Part shown: one piece after another, positions 12,896 to 13,705 of the stretch
How the letters are laid out: the number at the start of each line of letters is the position of its first letter
How positions within the stretch are numbered: the first letter of the stretch is position 1
From: DATEJJ01 sp039649115
GTDB taxonomy: Bacteria > Actinomycetota > Actinomycetes > Mycobacteriales > Micromonosporaceae
DNA length: 13,705 nt
Direction: 5' to 3'
NCBI GenBank assembly: GCA_039649115.1
Contig: JBBWZQ010000102.1
Location: forward strand, 1 to 13,705
Translations under genes and position numbers: made by a program
Notes under the pieces: generated by a model
Told to the model about the DNA's origin: nothing
Seen by the model: the letters and a program-made list of their open reading frames with translations, nothing else
The model's database searches: none

Positions 12896-13705
12896 CTATG
12901 CCGCGGGGTCGTCGTCGCGTACCGCCAACGCGCCGTACGCGTCACCGACACCCATACCGCGGATCGCCTTGACCGCCACCAGGTACGTCCGGCTGTCACC
13001 GTGCACCGTGTTGCCGGTCACCGCGATCGGAATGGAGATCGTGCTGCTGCCCGCGGGTACGGTCACCACGCGGTCGGTGGCCACGTTCGTCACCGGATCG
13101 ACCACGAACACCCGTACCTGGCCGCTGCCGCTGCCGGACACGCGCGCCGGTACCTGGTAGGTGACGGTACCGGAGTTGCCTTCGTCCACGGTCAGCTCGC
13201 CCAGGTCCACCCGCGGCAGCGCCGCCGGTTGCGGTGCCGGTGTGCCGGTTCGCCAACCCCAGGCGTCCATCAGGCACACCTCGCCGGAAGCGCTGCGCGG
13301 CACCAGTTCCAGCGCCGCGACCCGGCTCAGGTTCACGCCCGCCGCGGTGGCGGGGGCCAGCGACATCCGCACCTCCTGAGCCCAGTTCGCCGCGGTGAAT
13401 GTCGGACCGGGCAGCCCGTCGAGGGTGAACTCGCCGAGCGTGCCCCGCCGGCCGGCGGTGTCGGTGACCGCCACCTCCACCCGGGTACCGGTGGTGTCCA
13501 CGGGCGCGATGACCCGCAGGGCCACCGACGTCGCGTTGGCCATCGAGACCGACTGTGCCGGCCGGAAACTGGCCCGGGCGCCAGGCTGCGACCAGGTCAC
13601 CGTCACCGAGTTCCGGCCGGTCTCCGGGTGGACCGGTCCGAACGGCACGAAGTGCGGCGACTCCCGGCGTCCGCTCGTCAGGCAGTCGGTGCTGGCATCG
13701 GCGAG
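12896..13705 (-). CDS. Secreted protein, C-terminal part with Calx-beta-like end (5' end outside window)
   Basis: The frame is open from the window edge to a TAG at 12898-12896, giving 269 residues; an internal GTG at 13648 is probably not the start because the protein-like sequence continues upstream. The first ~165 residues look like a beta-sandwich: TVTWSQPGARASF, SVALRVIAP, RVEVAVTDTAGR, AQEVRMSLAP, then VAALELVPRS and LMDAWGWRTG. After a Pro/Ala linker, residues ~170-269 resemble a Calx-beta domain: VTVDEG-type start (LTVDEGNSGTVTYQVPA), ATDRVVTVPAGSSTISIPIAV and a DSRTYLV segment, ending DDDP. Such domains occur at the C-termini of large secreted actinobacterial hydrolases. Any catalytic domain lies beyond the edge, so no enzyme function is assigned. 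Confidence 0.7.
   Translation of the reverse strand, partial: LADASTDCLTSGRRESPHFVPFGPVHPETGRNSVTVTWSQPGARASFRPAQSVSMANATSVALRVIAPVDTTGTRVEVAVTDTAGRRGTLGEFTLDGLPGPTFTAANWAQEVRMSLAPATAAGVNLSRVAALELVPRSASGEVCLMDAWGWRTGTPAPQPAALPRVDLGELTVDEGNSGTVTYQVPARVSGSGSGQVRVFVVDPVTNVATDRVVTVPAGSSTISIPIAVTGNTVHGDSRTYLVAVKAIRGMGVGDAYGALAVRDDDPAA

Overview
The window is very GC-rich DNA with strong G/C preference at codon third positions, frequent GTG/TTG starts and hairpin terminators without a T-tract. Together with the gene families present this points to an actinomycete chromosome. Micromonosporaceae or a relative is my guess, not something the sequence proves.

Layout. (1) 1-2063: the end of an ankyrin-repeat protein, a gene-poor stretch, a minus-strand pair (a 48-residue protein and a HAD-type hydrolase), and a plus-strand small monooxygenase of the ABM/YgiN type. 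(2) 2064-4976: a secreted chymotrypsin-fold serine protease that ends at a very strong 21-bp hairpin, then a CDC48-like AAA+ ATPase with an N-terminal region I do not recognise. (3) 5031-6452: a GntP-family gluconate/sugar-acid permease whose 3' end overlaps, tail to tail, a minus-strand four-repeat DUF347/COG4705 membrane protein (6445-7245). The latter is preceded by a possible 10-codon leader peptide with a perfect Shine-Dalgarno and a start/stop ATGA overlap. Upstream on the same strand lies a 102-residue unknown protein. (4) 7713-12850: a divergent module. On the minus strand is a CitA/DcuS-type sensor kinase with its CitB/DcuR-type response regulator (4-nt overlap). On the plus strand is a complete NitT/TauT-type ABC importer: ATPase, permease (4-nt overlap) and substrate-binding lipoprotein. 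(5) 12851-13705: terminator hairpins, then the C-terminal part of a convergent secreted protein with a Calx-beta-like end.

How the genes fit together. The clearest functional unit is region 4. The kinase has an extracellular ligand-binding domain with the RYSHP signature of carboxylate sensors, and probably controls the divergent ABC importer through the 156-bp intergenic region. CitA/DcuS sensors more usually sit beside secondary carriers, so a NitT/TauT importer as apparent target, plus a changed residue in the second ligand motif, suggests an unusual ligand. The AAA+ ATPase with its unknown N-terminal domain is the most open-ended single gene. I see no CRISPR array, tRNA, rRNA, insertion sequence or clear phage element.
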